The notes: generated by a model from the letters alone, not told the origin. A DNA stretch of 64,000 nucleotides from Paenibacillus taichungensis (GCF_003287275.1 NZ_QEVW01000010.1:1-64000); one strand, 5' to 3'; positions 1 to 9,011 are shown, counted from the first letter of the stretch. Numbers and translations are program-made.

Positions 1-1
1 G

Positions 2-1807
2 GTGACAGTGACGAACCCGACGAACCCGACAGATCCAACAAATCCAACGGACCCAACGGATCCGACGAACCCGACAGATCCAACAAATCCAACAGATCCA
101 ACGGAAGCGAACGCCGACAGCAACAGTGTTAGCGCAAGTCCAAACAGTGTAACAATAGGCGGAACAGTCACACTGAAGGCAGAGGGCGATCGTCAATCAG
201 AAGACGGTGCTTTTGTTGGTGACAAGCGTTACGTGCCGGTAAGCTGGATCTCGACAGAGACTGGTAAGTCAGGAACGTTCATAAAAAACAATAACGGTAG
301 CTACACGGCTGTTTACAGACCTTCGGCTGCTGGAAGTTATACGGTAACGGCGATATTCCAGAAGCAAACTTGGAATGGTACGACGTGGGTTTCCGGGATA
401 TCTGATACAAAGACGACAATGGTGACGGTGAATGATTCAACAAATCCAACGAACCCGACAAATCCAACAAATCCAACAAATCCAACAAATCCAACGAATC
501 CGACAGATTCGACGAATTCAACGGAAGCGAATACGGAGAGCAACATTGTCAGCGAAACAGGCGTGATTGTTTTGGTTAATGGAAAAGTCGAAATGGCAGG
601 CATAGCAAAAGAGACTGAAATAAATGGTCAATCGGCGACAATGATCATAGTTGATCAAAAAAAGCTTAAGGAGAAGCTTGTAACTGAGGGATTTGGTGCG
701 GTTGTAACGGTTCCGGTGAAAACCAATTCTGATCTGGTTGTAGCTCAGCTTAACGGTCAGTCCATTCAGGAAATGGAGGATCTACAAGCTACTCTTGTTG
801 TAAATACCGAACGCGCAATATACACCATTCCATCAGTTCAGATCAACATGAATGAGTTATCGAAGCAATTCGGACCGAACGTTTCACTACAGGACATCAA
901 GGTAGAGCTTCAATTTGGCACAACGACGGCCGATATGGCAAGGATCGTTGAGCAAGCGGCAAAAGAAGGACGTTTTACGCCTGTGATACCAGCGATGGAC
1001 TTTATGGTCAAGGGCATCTATGGTGACAAGACTGTAGAAATATCAACCTTCAGTGTATATATTGAACGTGCTATTGCAATTCCCGATGGCGTAGATCGGA
1101 ACAAGATTACGACTGGTGTTGTCGTCGATCCTGATGGCACTTCTCGTCATGTTCCGACCAAAATTTCGGTTATTGATGGCAAGTATTACGCTGTCATCAA
1201 CAGCTTGACCAACAGCACGTATTCAGTCGTATGGCATCCTCTCGAATTTAGCGATGTTGAGAAACATTGGGCGAAAGATGCGGTGAACGACATGGGGTCC
1301 CGCAAGGTTGTAGAAGGTGTTGGAAATGGAAATTATAATCCAAATCGCGACATTACCCGTGCCGAGTTTGTTGCAATTATGGTTCGGGGATTGGGGTTGA
1401 AACCTATAAATGAAGCTGCTCCTTTCTCGGATGTCAAGCGAACGGATTGGTACAATAGCTCGATCAGTACGGCCTCAGCATACGGATTGATTGACGGTAT
1501 GGGGGACGGTACGTTCCTTCCGAACGAAAAGATCACGCGGGAACAGGCGATGGTTATTGTTACTAAGGCCATGAAAATTACAGGTCTAAAAGACAAGCTT
1601 GTTGTGCAATCGGATGAATTATTACTACGTCCGTTTGCAGACGCGTACACTTCATCTGATTGGGCGCAGAGCAGTATTGCGACTAACATTCAAGCAGGTA
1701 TTATCATGGGAAGAAGCGAAACTAAGCTTGCACCGAAAGAATATATCACTAGAGCCGAGGTTGCTGCAGTTATCCAACGACTGCTTCAAAAATCGGATCT
1801 GATTTAA
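2..1807 (+). CDS. S-layer homology (SLH) domain surface protein, 5' end cut off by the window
   Basis: The reading frame is open at the window edge, so the GTG at position 2 is not necessarily the start and any signal peptide lies upstream. The visible 601 residues contain an Asn/Asp-Pro-Thr linker (residues 5-34), an Ig-like module (about 41-145), a second NPT linker (148-175), an unrecognised beta-rich region (about 185-410) and three C-terminal SLH repeats starting near 416 (FSDVEKHWAKDAV), 475 (FSDVKRTDWY) and 544 (FADAYTSSDW). Each SLH repeat carries the usual ITRAE/ITREQ motif. SLH triplets anchor proteins to pyruvylated secondary cell-wall polymer, so this should be a cell-surface protein with an exposed, linker-spaced N-terminal part. 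The substrate or function of the beta-rich region is not recognisable. A terminator follows directly. Confidence 0.9.
   Translation: MTVTNPTNPTDPTNPTDPTDPTNPTDPTNPTDPTEANADSNSVSASPNSVTIGGTVTLKAEGDRQSEDGAFVGDKRYVPVSWISTETGKSGTFIKNNNGSYTAVYRPSAAGSYTVTAIFQKQTWNGTTWVSGISDTKTTMVTVNDSTNPTNPTNPTNPTNPTNPTNPTDSTNSTEANTESNIVSETGVIVLVNGKVEMAGIAKETEINGQSATMIIVDQKKLKEKLVTEGFGAVVTVPVKTNSDLVVAQLNGQSIQEMEDLQATLVVNTERAIYTIPSVQINMNELSKQFGPNVSLQDIKVELQFGTTTADMARIVEQAAKEGRFTPVIPAMDFMVKGIYGDKTVEISTFSVYIERAIAIPDGVDRNKITTGVVVDPDGTSRHVPTKISVIDGKYYAVINSLTNSTYSVVWHPLEFSDVEKHWAKDAVNDMGSRKVVEGVGNGNYNPNRDITRAEFVAIMVRGLGLKPINEAAPFSDVKRTDWYNSSISTASAYGLIDGMGDGTFLPNEKITREQAMVIVTKAMKITGLKDKLVVQSDELLLRPFADAYTSSDWAQSSIATNIQAGIIMGRSETKLAPKEYITRAEVAAVIQRLLQKSDLI
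14..103 (+). repeat. Tandem 9-bp coding repeat (NPT/DPT)
   Basis: About ten tandem 9-bp units of the form aay-ccr-acr encode an Asn/Asp-Pro-Thr linker. Synonymous third positions differ between units, so this is an older, drifted repeat, but its length could still vary between strains. Confidence 0.85.
443..526 (+). repeat. Second tandem NPT-coding repeat in the SLH gene
   Basis: At least seven Asn-Pro-Thr units, then DST and NST variants. The run aat-cca-aca is repeated almost without synonymous change, which suggests more recent expansion than in the first linker. Confidence 0.85.
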
Positions 1808-1825
1808 TATCCACGCAAAAAAAAG

Positions 1826-1862
1826 AGACCTGGAATCCATTGTGATTCCAGGTCTTTCTTTT
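1826..1862 (+). terminator. Rho-independent terminator of the SLH gene
   Basis: A perfect 12-bp stem (AGACCTGGAATC, 1826-1837, pairing with 1844-1855), a 6-nt loop and a following T-rich run. It begins 18 bp after the SLH stop codon. Confidence 0.9.
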
Positions 1863-2238
1863 TTCGCGAAACGCTCAGTACGCGGGTCAACCCATTGTAG
1901 CCACCAGTTTAAAACGTCAGTTTCAGAGTTTCTCTTAAATTATTTCTAATTACTAAATATTTTCCTCATGAGGCTCTCCAATTTCAAAGCTCTATTTATC
2001 CGATGTACTACAGCCTTTCATTAAAAAAATCGACAATTGTAAAAATGTGAATTTATACACAATAAATCTCTTTATCTTCAAATAAAATATTATAATTCCT
2101 ATGTTCTTAGGTGCTCCGCGTTTCTGGACAAATAAGTGAATATATTTAATAAAATCGGAATATTTACAAATAATGGAGCATAATTTTCCAGCTAATCAAG
2201 TATAATGAGACTACTTAACAAACAGGGAGGATTTACCT
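1863..2238. other. AT-rich intergenic stretch with a possible promoter
   Basis: No gene is supported here. A TATAAT hexamer at 2201-2206 lies 33 bp upstream of the next gene and could be its -10 element, but no convincing -35 is seen at 16-18 bp. The GGGAGG ribosome binding site for the next gene is at about 2225-2230. Confidence 0.35.
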
Positions 2239-2580
2239 TTGGATCAACGTCAGAATGATGTGGATCGTTATTATATCGATCCACTTCCACCACCACCTTA
2301 TGTAGTACCCAAAACCAATAGCAAGTCTATTGCAGCTCTTGTCTTGGGAATTTTGTCAATCATGATTCCATATTTGGGATTTCTGATTGGGATTGTTGCT
2401 ATCGTATTTGCCTCTATTTCTCTTAAGGAAATCAGGCTTCGCATGGAACAGGGAAAAGGACTTGCGATAGCCGGTCTCGTCTGTGGCATCATCGGCACAG
2501 CCATTTATGCGATTATCCTGTTATTCCTGCTGGTAGTATTCGCCGTTTACACTAATGGGGAGATTTCTTCTACATATTAG
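2239..2580 (+). CDS. DUF4190-type small membrane protein
   Basis: A 113-residue protein starting at TTG with a GGGAGG Shine-Dalgarno sequence upstream. It has a hydrophilic, proline-rich N-terminus (PLPPPPYV) followed by two hydrophobic helices (about residues 30-58 and 74-104). They are separated by an Ile-Arg-Leu-Arg/GKGLAIAG segment, which is typical of DUF4190 proteins. Proteins of this family are membrane proteins of unknown function. It stands alone between terminators, pointing at the convergent yhgE-like gene. Confidence 0.75.
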   Translation: MDQRQNDVDRYYIDPLPPPPYVVPKTNSKSIAALVLGILSIMIPYLGFLIGIVAIVFASISLKEIRLRMEQGKGLAIAGLVCGIIGTAIYAIILLFLLVVFAVYTNGEISSTY

Positions 2581-2640
2581 TTTTCTACATATTAGGATGA
2601 TGAAAACTGAAGAAGGGCGAGCTACTTTTGCTCTTCGCTC

Positions 2641-2727
2641 AAAAAAAGCAAGGCCGTTTATAAGCAAACACTCGCTGTGTTCCGGACGAGGATATGCTTG
2701 TAACACGCCTTGCTTTTTATTTTTTTG
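2641..2727. terminator. Bidirectional terminator between convergent genes
   Basis: AAAAAGCAAGGC near 2643 pairs with GCCTTGCTTTTT near 2709-2720, and the inner segment TTTATAAGCA/TGCTTGTAA extends the stem. A-runs and T-runs flank both sides, so it can end transcripts from the DUF4190 gene and from the yhgE-like gene. Confidence 0.7.
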
Positions 2728-2731
2728 AATT

Positions 2732-4921
2732 CTACACGTGAAGCACTGCCTCACTATTAACTTCTTCTACCTCATTCGTGCGATGCATCATGAAATAGGC
2801 AAAGGTAGCTACCAGACCAATCACCGCAAAGATGCACAGAATTCCGATCTGATCCCACGCCACACCGAACTGTCCACTCGAAATAACAGCTTTATACCCG
2901 GTTACCGAATAGGTCATTGGCAGCCATGGATTGAAACCTTTCAGCCAATTCGGAATGAGCTCCAACGGGAACGTACCTGCACTGGTGGTCAATTGGAAGA
3001 TTAACATGAGGATCGCCAGGAAGCGGCCGGGATTCTCTAACCAAGTAACCAGAGCCTGAATGATGTACATGAAGGTCAGGCTGGTAACGAAACTGAATAA
3101 AAGGAACAAAGGCACGCTTTGAACTTCCAGGCCCAAGCCGGACAAGACAAGCCAGGAAGCGAGCAGGGACTGCACGGCACTCATGATTGTGAACGCCAGC
3201 GTTCTGCTCACAAAACGATTCCAGCCACTCGCATCGGTAACCGAGCTGCTGCGTGTTGGTACAACCAGCGTTGCAATCAATGCCCCCACAAATAGCCCCA
3301 AAGACAGGAAGTATGGCGAGAATCCTGTACCATAGTTGGGCACTTCATTATGTTTATGTTCATCCACCTGAACGGGCTCTGCGAACATTGTTACGAGTTC
3401 ATCCGTCTTTTTCACACTGCCCGTTTGATCGGCGGCATCATTCAGTTTGGTTGCAAGTTCACCAGAGCCGTCGGTCAACTTGGCGGTACCTTCTTTTAAA
3501 TCTCCTGCGCCGTTATCCAGCTTGCGGGAACCATCGGCAATGGTGGTGATTCCGTCTGAAAGTTGGCTCAACCCGTCAACCAGTTTCCCTGCACCTGCGT
3601 TTAATTGACTCGAACCCTCTGAAAGTTTGGCTCCGCCAGCGGCAGCCTCAGACAGCTTGGCGTTGAACTGCTGGAGGCCAGTCGCAAGCTGTACCTGCCC
3701 GGCGGACAATTGCGTTGCTCCTTCCAAAAGCTGCTGCTCACCCTGCACTAACTGGCTGCTGCCTTGGTGCAGCTGCTGCTGCGCAGCTTGCAGGTTCTGG
3801 CTGCCTTCGAGCAATTGCTGTCCACCTTGATATACCTGTTCGCTACCAGCGGCAACAGCCTGGCTTGCTGCCAGCAGCTGCTGTACAGCCGGATTGGCTG
3901 CGAGCTCCGGACTTGCCTCAGCCAGTTGCGCAAGTCCTTGCGCGACGGCCTTGGCACCTTCACTTACTTTGCCGCTGCCTCCGACTGAAGTTTGCAATCC
4001 AGCGTTCAGCTTGGCGCTGCCTTCCTCGGTTGCTGCCAGTCCAGCATCCAATTGGGCTGCTCCTTCCTGAGCAGATTGAATCCCAGCCTGTAACGTTTTG
4101 CCGCCAGCTTCAGCCTGTGCTGCTCCGTCACCAAGCTTCGTACCTGCCGCCGCCAATTGGGACAAACCATTGGAAAGGGAGTTGGCTCCCGTATGAAGCT
4201 CATCAATACCCTGAGCCAAGGTGTTCGTGCCTTCTTTTAACGGGGCAATGCCTGTTTCGAGTTGATCGGTTCCATCGGCCAGCTCGGACAGGTTTTCTTT
4301 CAGCTTGGAGGCACCTTCATCCAGCTTAACCGCACCCTCGTTGATTTGACCTGCGCCATCTCCAGCATCCGCCAGACCGCTAGAGATCTTCTCCACCTGA
4401 TCGAGTAACGTTTCGGTATACGATTCCGTCACTTTGGCCGAGACTTTGGATTTGATCTGTTTGACCGCTGTCCCGCCAATCTGACCCGCAAGGAAGTTGT
4501 ATCCTTCATTGGGTTCATAGATCAGCTCAGCCGGCTGGGGATGGTCATCCATCAGAGTGGTTGCTTTGGCGGAAAAATCCTCTGGAATAACAATCGTCAT
4601 ATAATACGTGTTGTCTTCCATGCCTTTTTCGGCTTCTTCTCGTGTCACAAATTTCCAGTTGAAGTCGTCACTTTTTTTCAATTCATCGACCAGGTTCTGG
4701 CCGACTTCCAGCGATTTGTCGTTGTAGGTTGCCCCCTGATCCGTGTTGACCACGGCAACAGGCAGTTCATTCATTTTGCCGTAAGGGTCCCAGAACGCAT
4801 TGAGGAACAGGCCGCTATACAGTACCGGAATGAACAGTACCACGAGAATCGGAATAAATACTTTCGGTTTCTTGAAGGCGGATTTCAAATCCTGCCCAAA
4901 TACAGTGAATGATTTCATCAT
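2732..4921 (-). CDS. yhgE: YhgE/Pip family membrane protein (ABC-2-like permease)
   Basis: 729 residues. There is one N-terminal membrane helix (about 20-42), then a large external region. The middle of it (about 180-500) is a long run of LxxGxxxLxxG-type heptad repeats rich in Gly, Ala, Gln and Leu, as in Pip (phage infection protein) and YhgE. About five membrane helices follow at roughly 535-715. Family members are envelope proteins related to ABC-2 permeases. Pip is a phage receptor in lactococci, and other members are linked to type VII secretion or drug tolerance, so no exact role can be given here. It lies 77 bp downstream of a TetR-type regulator on the same strand, the same arrangement as yhgD-yhgE in Bacillus. 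Two adjacent ATGs are possible starts, and the second is better spaced from GGGAGAG. Confidence 0.85.
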   Translation of the reverse strand: MMKSFTVFGQDLKSAFKKPKVFIPILVVLFIPVLYSGLFLNAFWDPYGKMNELPVAVVNTDQGATYNDKSLEVGQNLVDELKKSDDFNWKFVTREEAEKGMEDNTYYMTIVIPEDFSAKATTLMDDHPQPAELIYEPNEGYNFLAGQIGGTAVKQIKSKVSAKVTESYTETLLDQVEKISSGLADAGDGAGQINEGAVKLDEGASKLKENLSELADGTDQLETGIAPLKEGTNTLAQGIDELHTGANSLSNGLSQLAAAGTKLGDGAAQAEAGGKTLQAGIQSAQEGAAQLDAGLAATEEGSAKLNAGLQTSVGGSGKVSEGAKAVAQGLAQLAEASPELAANPAVQQLLAASQAVAAGSEQVYQGGQQLLEGSQNLQAAQQQLHQGSSQLVQGEQQLLEGATQLSAGQVQLATGLQQFNAKLSEAAAGGAKLSEGSSQLNAGAGKLVDGLSQLSDGITTIADGSRKLDNGAGDLKEGTAKLTDGSGELATKLNDAADQTGSVKKTDELVTMFAEPVQVDEHKHNEVPNYGTGFSPYFLSLGLFVGALIATLVVPTRSSSVTDASGWNRFVSRTLAFTIMSAVQSLLASWLVLSGLGLEVQSVPLFLLFSFVTSLTFMYIIQALVTWLENPGRFLAILMLIFQLTTSAGTFPLELIPNWLKGFNPWLPMTYSVTGYKAVISSGQFGVAWDQIGILCIFAVIGLVATFAYFMMHRTNEVEEVNSEAVLHV

Positions 4922-4998
4922 GTTCTCTCCCTATCATTACGCTACTCTGTTGCTATATCTATCTCTAATCCATAAAGGATTCAGCCGCGCATCTTTCT

Positions 4999-5577
4999 TT
5001 ATGTAGGGGATAATCCACTTTTGAGAAAGAGGCCCACGAAATCCTTGATCTGATCCTTATGAAGCGAAGGATGCGCTTTGTTCCAATCGGAAGTTAAAGT
5101 GACATACAGCTTCAGCAGGACAAAAGAGACCAGCTTTGGATCGTCTTCACGAATCTGCTCTAGTTCCATGGCGCGCTGAACTTGGCGTTCCAAATATTCG
5201 AGAATCGCTGTCTCTACTTTCTGCAAACCTTCCTTCGCCTGAGGTGTGCCAAACTCATTTACTTCCTGAAATAGCTTGATTAACAGCTCATGTTCCTCTC
5301 TATACTCCAGCAAAGCGTCCATGCTCTCGTGTACGTTCTCAAGAAACGGTTTGTCGTCTTGAACAGTTTGTTCCGTAATCCGCTTCATATCAGTAATGAT
5401 CGAGTGGAGGATCTCTCCGAACAATTCTTCCTTGTTCTCGAAAAAAGTATAGATCGTACCTTTCCCCACGTTGGCCAGTCTCGCAACTTGTTCCATTGTG
5501 GTGGCTTTGTATCCAAACAACGCGAACGATTTCTCAGCAGAGTCCATGACTTGCTGTCTTCGATCGATGGTTTTCAT
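4999..5577 (-). CDS. TetR/AcrR family transcriptional regulator (YhgD-like)
   Basis: 192 residues with an N-terminal TetR helix-turn-helix (about residues 8-50, ending in the signature GTIYTFFENKEELF) and a helical ligand-binding C-terminal domain without recognisable pocket residues. AGGAGGTG lies 8 nt before the ATG. It is the first gene of a probable two-gene operon with the YhgE-like protein, which it probably represses. An inverted repeat about 50 bp upstream is a candidate autoregulatory operator. Confidence 0.88.
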   Translation of the reverse strand: MKTIDRRQQVMDSAEKSFALFGYKATTMEQVARLANVGKGTIYTFFENKEELFGEILHSIITDMKRITEQTVQDDKPFLENVHESMDALLEYREEHELLIKLFQEVNEFGTPQAKEGLQKVETAILEYLERQVQRAMELEQIREDDPKLVSFVLLKLYVTLTSDWNKAHPSLHKDQIKDFVGLFLKSGLSPT

Positions 5578-5624
5578 GGCATATACACCTCCTAGTCGTA
5601 TGCAATGATAAAAGTAACTCAGAT

Positions 5625-5649
5625 TTGACCGGATTACTTATTTGGTCAA
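5625..5649. promoter_or_regulatory. Inverted repeat upstream of the TetR gene, candidate operator
   Basis: TTGACC (5625-5630) and GGTCAA (5644-5649) form an inverted repeat with a 13-bp spacer, and a second GGTC follows at once, giving GGTCAATTGGTC. TetR-family regulators usually bind such palindromes in their own promoter. The assignment is by position only. Confidence 0.45.
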
Positions 5650-5814
5650 TTGGTCGTAAACAAATGTATCATTGAATGCGGAGAGAAGAAGTGATGTTTG
5701 TCATAAGCCCATCTGGAATATTAGCTTCCCACCATCATCCCCACCTAAAGAAAACACAAGTGAACGAAAAGACAGTCCATTGTTGCTCTATCTCAGGAGC
5801 GCTAAGATGAAGTT

Positions 5815-5829
5815 GTTGAAGCGTTTACA
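5815..5829 (+). promoter_or_regulatory. Candidate CcpA cre site of the lpl-type operon
   Basis: GTTGAAGCGTTTACA matches the cre consensus WTGNAANCGNWNNCA at all but two fixed positions and lies 27 bp before the tautomerase start. It is one of five cre-like sites in this window, each in front of a sugar-uptake unit. Confidence 0.5.
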
Positions 5830-5856
5830 TTATATGGTGAAGGGAGCTTAACTCGG

Positions 5857-6066
5857 ATGCCAGAAATTACGATCAGGCTGTATGAAGGCAGGACGGATGA
5901 GCAAAAGCAGGAGATAGTGGAGGTGTTCACACGCGAGCTCTCGCGTATTATCGACCGTGAACCGGATTATATTTCCGTTGAATTCAATGAAATCCCATGG
6001 GACGAGAACGTTCCTGATAATTTGAAAGCCATGCAATCACAGAAGCAAGGAGGGAAGAAGACGTGA
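5857..6066 (+). CDS. 4-oxalocrotonate tautomerase family protein
   Basis: 69 residues, the usual size of the small tautomerases. Pro follows the initiator Met directly (MPEITIRLYEGRTDEQK), and this N-terminal proline is the catalytic base after Met removal. The family interconverts keto and enol forms of small acids, usually as hexamers. It is the first gene of the operon and overlaps the permease gene by four bases (GTGA), so it is translationally coupled to sugar uptake. Together with a lyase and an SDR downstream, a role in isomerising an unsaturated sugar acid is possible but unproven. GAAGGGAG lies about 11 nt before the ATG. Confidence 0.85.
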   Translation: MPEITIRLYEGRTDEQKQEIVEVFTRELSRIIDREPDYISVEFNEIPWDENVPDNLKAMQSQKQGGKKT

Positions 6067-7040
6067 AGCCGGCGGACTTTGCGCCGCCAAGCCGGGGGAC
6101 AGCGAGACTTCACTCGTCTGGTCTGGGCACTCGGCTCGGAGATGCGGGACGTTATCTTTGGCGATACCGGATACTATATCTGCTCTCCGTACCGGGCATT
6201 CTGTATTTTTTCCTTTTCAAATATGTGCCTCTGTTCGGTTCGATCATTGCTTTTCAGAACTACAACATTTTCAAAGGCATCACCGGAAGTGATTGGGTAG
6301 GCCTGGAGCATTTCCAGAAGATGTTCAGCCATTATGACTTTTTGCGAATTCTCAATAATACACTTCTGCTCGGACTATATGATCTGGTGATTGCATTCCC
6401 GGTACCGATCTTACTGGCCATTCTGCTGAATGAAGTACGGATGATTGTGTTTAAGCGTTTGCTGCAAACGATTGTATACATGCCTCACTTTCTGTCCTGG
6501 GTTGTCATTAGTGGTATATTCATGGGGATTTTCTCGATGGATGCCGGGGTGGTGAACAAGGCACTTGGATTTCTGGGCATGCAGCCGATCTACTTTCTTG
6601 GAGAAGACTCGTACATTCGTTCCATTCTGATCGGTTCGGGGATCTGGCGCGACTCCGGTTACGGAACGATTATTTTCCTGGCTGCCATTGCGGGCATTAA
6701 TCCCGATCTGTATGAGGCGGCAGAGGTAGATGGAGCCGGACGTTTGAAGCAAATATGGTCGATTACCCTGCCATCCTTACTGCCGACGATTATGATCCTG
6801 CTGCTGCTGCACATCGGGAAGTTCCTTGATCTGGGCTTTGAGCGTGTGTTCGTATTCCTGAATCCGCTCAATCTGGAATCGGGTGAAATTCTCGATACGT
6901 ATATTTACAAAGCCGGCCTGCTCTCACAGCAGTACAGCTATACAACGGCTATCGGATTGTTCAAGTCGGTCGTGGGTTTGATGCTTGTTCTACTCGGTAA
7001 TTTCTTCAGCAAAAAAACAACCGGCGAAAGCCTGTATTAG
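6063..7040 (+). CDS. lplB: Carbohydrate ABC transporter permease, LplB type
   Basis: 325 residues starting at GTG inside the preceding stop codon, with AAGGAGGG about 10 nt upstream. It has six predicted membrane helices, and the cytoplasmic EAA loop (EAAEVDGAGRLKQIWSITLP, residues about 219-238) contacts the ATPase. This is the MalF-like half of the transmembrane pair; the other half follows directly. No ATPase gene is in the locus. Importers of this family commonly share an MsmX-type ATPase encoded elsewhere. The substrate is probably an oligosaccharide released by the lyases downstream. Confidence 0.9.
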   Translation: MKPADFAPPSRGTARLHSSGLGTRLGDAGRYLWRYRILYLLSVPGILYFFLFKYVPLFGSIIAFQNYNIFKGITGSDWVGLEHFQKMFSHYDFLRILNNTLLLGLYDLVIAFPVPILLAILLNEVRMIVFKRLLQTIVYMPHFLSWVVISGIFMGIFSMDAGVVNKALGFLGMQPIYFLGEDSYIRSILIGSGIWRDSGYGTIIFLAAIAGINPDLYEAAEVDGAGRLKQIWSITLPSLLPTIMILLLLHIGKFLDLGFERVFVFLNPLNLESGEILDTYIYKAGLLSQQYSYTTAIGLFKSVVGLMLVLLGNFFSKKTTGESLY

Positions 7041-7052
7041 GAGGCGAGATAG

Positions 7053-7931
7053 ATGCGTACCCCCAGTGTCCGTTACCGTATATTCCGCATTGGAAATCTC
7101 GTTTTTCTTACGCTGCTCTCGTTGACGATGATTCTGCCTTTCATTAATGTGCTGGCTCAATCTCTCAGCAGCTCGGAAGCGATTATGGGCGGAAAGGTCA
7201 GCTTCTGGCCTGTCGCTTTTACCTGGATCAATTATGAATATGTATTCGGCGATGCTTCGTTCTGGCGGGCATTTGCGGTATCGGTTGGGGTGACGCTGTT
7301 CGGGACGCTGGTCAATCTTGCTGCAACGGCATCGTTGGCGTATCCCGTTTCCCGTCCAGAGTACAAGGGGCGCTCCCTGGTCGTCATGTTTGTCCTGGTG
7401 ACCGTTGTATTCTCGGCGCCGCTCATTCCAAACTTTATCCTGATGAAGGAACTGCATCTGGTCAACAATCCGCTGGTGCTGATTGTGCCAGGAGCGATTA
7501 ATGCCTTTAACTTTTTCGTTATGCGCTCGTTCTTCGCACAGCTGCCGGGTGAACTGATCGACGCTGCCCGTATCGATGGCTGTGGGGAATTTGGCATCAT
7601 CTGGCGTATCGTCATTCCATTGTCCAAACCGGCTATGGCATCACTCGGCATTTTCTATGCGGTAGGCCACTGGAATGCCTATTCTACCGCGCTTTATTAT
7701 CTGAATGATCCGGCCTGGTGGCCGATCCAGGTAACACTCAAGAAGTTGTTTGAGAGTGACGATATTTCCGTCGATCCAGGTTCTGCCGTCTACAGCACCC
7801 TTGCGCATACATCGCCGGAAGGCATCAAAATGGCAACCATCATCATCGCCACCTTGCCAATCATTATCATTTACCCTTTCCTGCAAAAGCATTTTGTAAA
7901 AGGAATCATGGTCGGCTCCGTCAAATCTTAA
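7053..7931 (+). CDS. ytcP: Carbohydrate ABC transporter permease, YtcP type
   Basis: 292 residues with six hydrophobic segments and an EAA loop (DAARIDGCGEFGIIWRIVIP). This is the MalG-like partner of the preceding permease, from which it is separated by 12 bp containing the ribosome binding site AGGAGGCGAG. The C-terminal ending HFVKGIMVGSVKS is characteristic of the YtcP/LplC group. It forms the membrane channel with LplB and receives substrate from the lipoprotein encoded at 14184. Confidence 0.9.
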   Translation: MRTPSVRYRIFRIGNLVFLTLLSLTMILPFINVLAQSLSSSEAIMGGKVSFWPVAFTWINYEYVFGDASFWRAFAVSVGVTLFGTLVNLAATASLAYPVSRPEYKGRSLVVMFVLVTVVFSAPLIPNFILMKELHLVNNPLVLIVPGAINAFNFFVMRSFFAQLPGELIDAARIDGCGEFGIIWRIVIPLSKPAMASLGIFYAVGHWNAYSTALYYLNDPAWWPIQVTLKKLFESDDISVDPGSAVYSTLAHTSPEGIKMATIIIATLPIIIIYPFLQKHFVKGIMVGSVKS

Positions 7932-7973
7932 GTACAAGAAGCATACAGATCTGACGGAAACGGGGGAATGGCG

Positions 7974-9011
7974 ATGTTCAGAATCTTGATTACGGACGAT
8001 GAGCCGATGATTCGGATGGGTCTGGCGAAGATGATCAAGCAAGCGGGACTGTTTGACTGTGAGATACGTCAGGCAGCGCATGGGGAAGAGGCCCTTCAGG
8101 TGGTAGAGGCCTTTCGGCCGCACATCCTGTTTACGGATATCCGCATGCCGACGATGGATGGTATTGAGCTGTGTCGACGTTTATCCGAGCAAGGCAGTAC
8201 GATGCGCATTATTGTGGTTTCCGGTTATTCGGACTTTGAATATGCAAGAGCCTGTATGGATTATGGGGTAAAGCGATATCTGCTGAAGCCTGTGGGAAGG
8301 CAGGAGCTGCATGAACTGCTGCTCAAATTGCTGGCCACCGAAGAGGATAAACCTACGGTGTCCCTTGTACCCGTGAGGGAGCTGAATGATTGGGCGATGC
8401 GTCTGGAAGAGGCCATATGGGAGCTGAGACAGTCCGATGTGACGGAGCTGCTCGCAGCATGGTCTGGTCGGTATCCGGCATATTCCTTGATGCCTGAGCA
8501 GACAGCGGAGCTTTTTCAGGAATTGCTGGAATTGATTGTGGCCCGCATGAACGCACGTGGCAACGGAACGATGAGTACATCCTGCGAGATAAATGAAAGC
8601 GCTTCCTCAAAAGAGTGCTTCGAGGCTTTGGGCAACGAGATCCACACGTTAATGAAGACGATCAAGGAAAAGCGTAGTGGCAAGCGCAAGCACCCGGTGG
8701 AAGAAGCAAAAGCCTATCTGGAGAAGCATTTGCGCCGCGAAGTTTCGCTGGATGAGATTGCCGCCAAGCTGGGCCTTAACCCGTCCTACTTCAGCCAACT
8801 ATTTAAGCAGACAACAGGCCAGACCTTTATCCAATACCGGATACGCAGCAAAATGGAACTGGCCAAACGCATGCTGGAACAGCCGGGCAACCGGATTACG
8901 GATATTTCCTACGAAGTGGGGTATGCAGATCATCCCCATTTCACGAAGACATTCAAGAAAATTACCGGACTGACACCGTCCGAATACCGCAGCAAGTTGG
9001 GCATTGAATGA
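7974..9011 (+). CDS. yesN: YesN-type response regulator with AraC DNA-binding domain
   Basis: Receiver domain at residues 1-120 with the phospho-acceptor Asp at about 55 (TDIRMP) and the conserved Lys (LLKP). A divergent linker follows, then an AraC double helix-turn-helix (about 240-343) ending in GLTPSEYRSKL. Two ATGs are possible. The GGGGGA Shine-Dalgarno touches the upstream ATG at 7968 but is well spaced from the one at 7974, so 7974 is preferred. The stop overlaps the kinase start (ATGA). YesN/YesM pairs of Paenibacillus usually activate the neighbouring polysaccharide-utilisation genes when an oligosaccharide is sensed outside the cell. Confidence 0.92.
   Translation: MFRILITDDEPMIRMGLAKMIKQAGLFDCEIRQAAHGEEALQVVEAFRPHILFTDIRMPTMDGIELCRRLSEQGSTMRIIVVSGYSDFEYARACMDYGVKRYLLKPVGRQELHELLLKLLATEEDKPTVSLVPVRELNDWAMRLEEAIWELRQSDVTELLAAWSGRYPAYSLMPEQTAELFQELLELIVARMNARGNGTMSTSCEINESASSKECFEALGNEIHTLMKTIKEKRSGKRKHPVEEAKAYLEKHLRREVSLDEIAAKLGLNPSYFSQLFKQTTGQTFIQYRIRSKMELAKRMLEQPGNRITDISYEVGYADHPHFTKTFKKITGLTPSEYRSKLGIE

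Noticed and set aside
3715-4329. Long plus-strand open frame opposite the yhgE-like gene
   Set aside because: It is the shadow of the repetitive, Gly/Leu/Gln-rich minus-strand gene; its translation is Cys/Pro/Leu-rich and has no family features.
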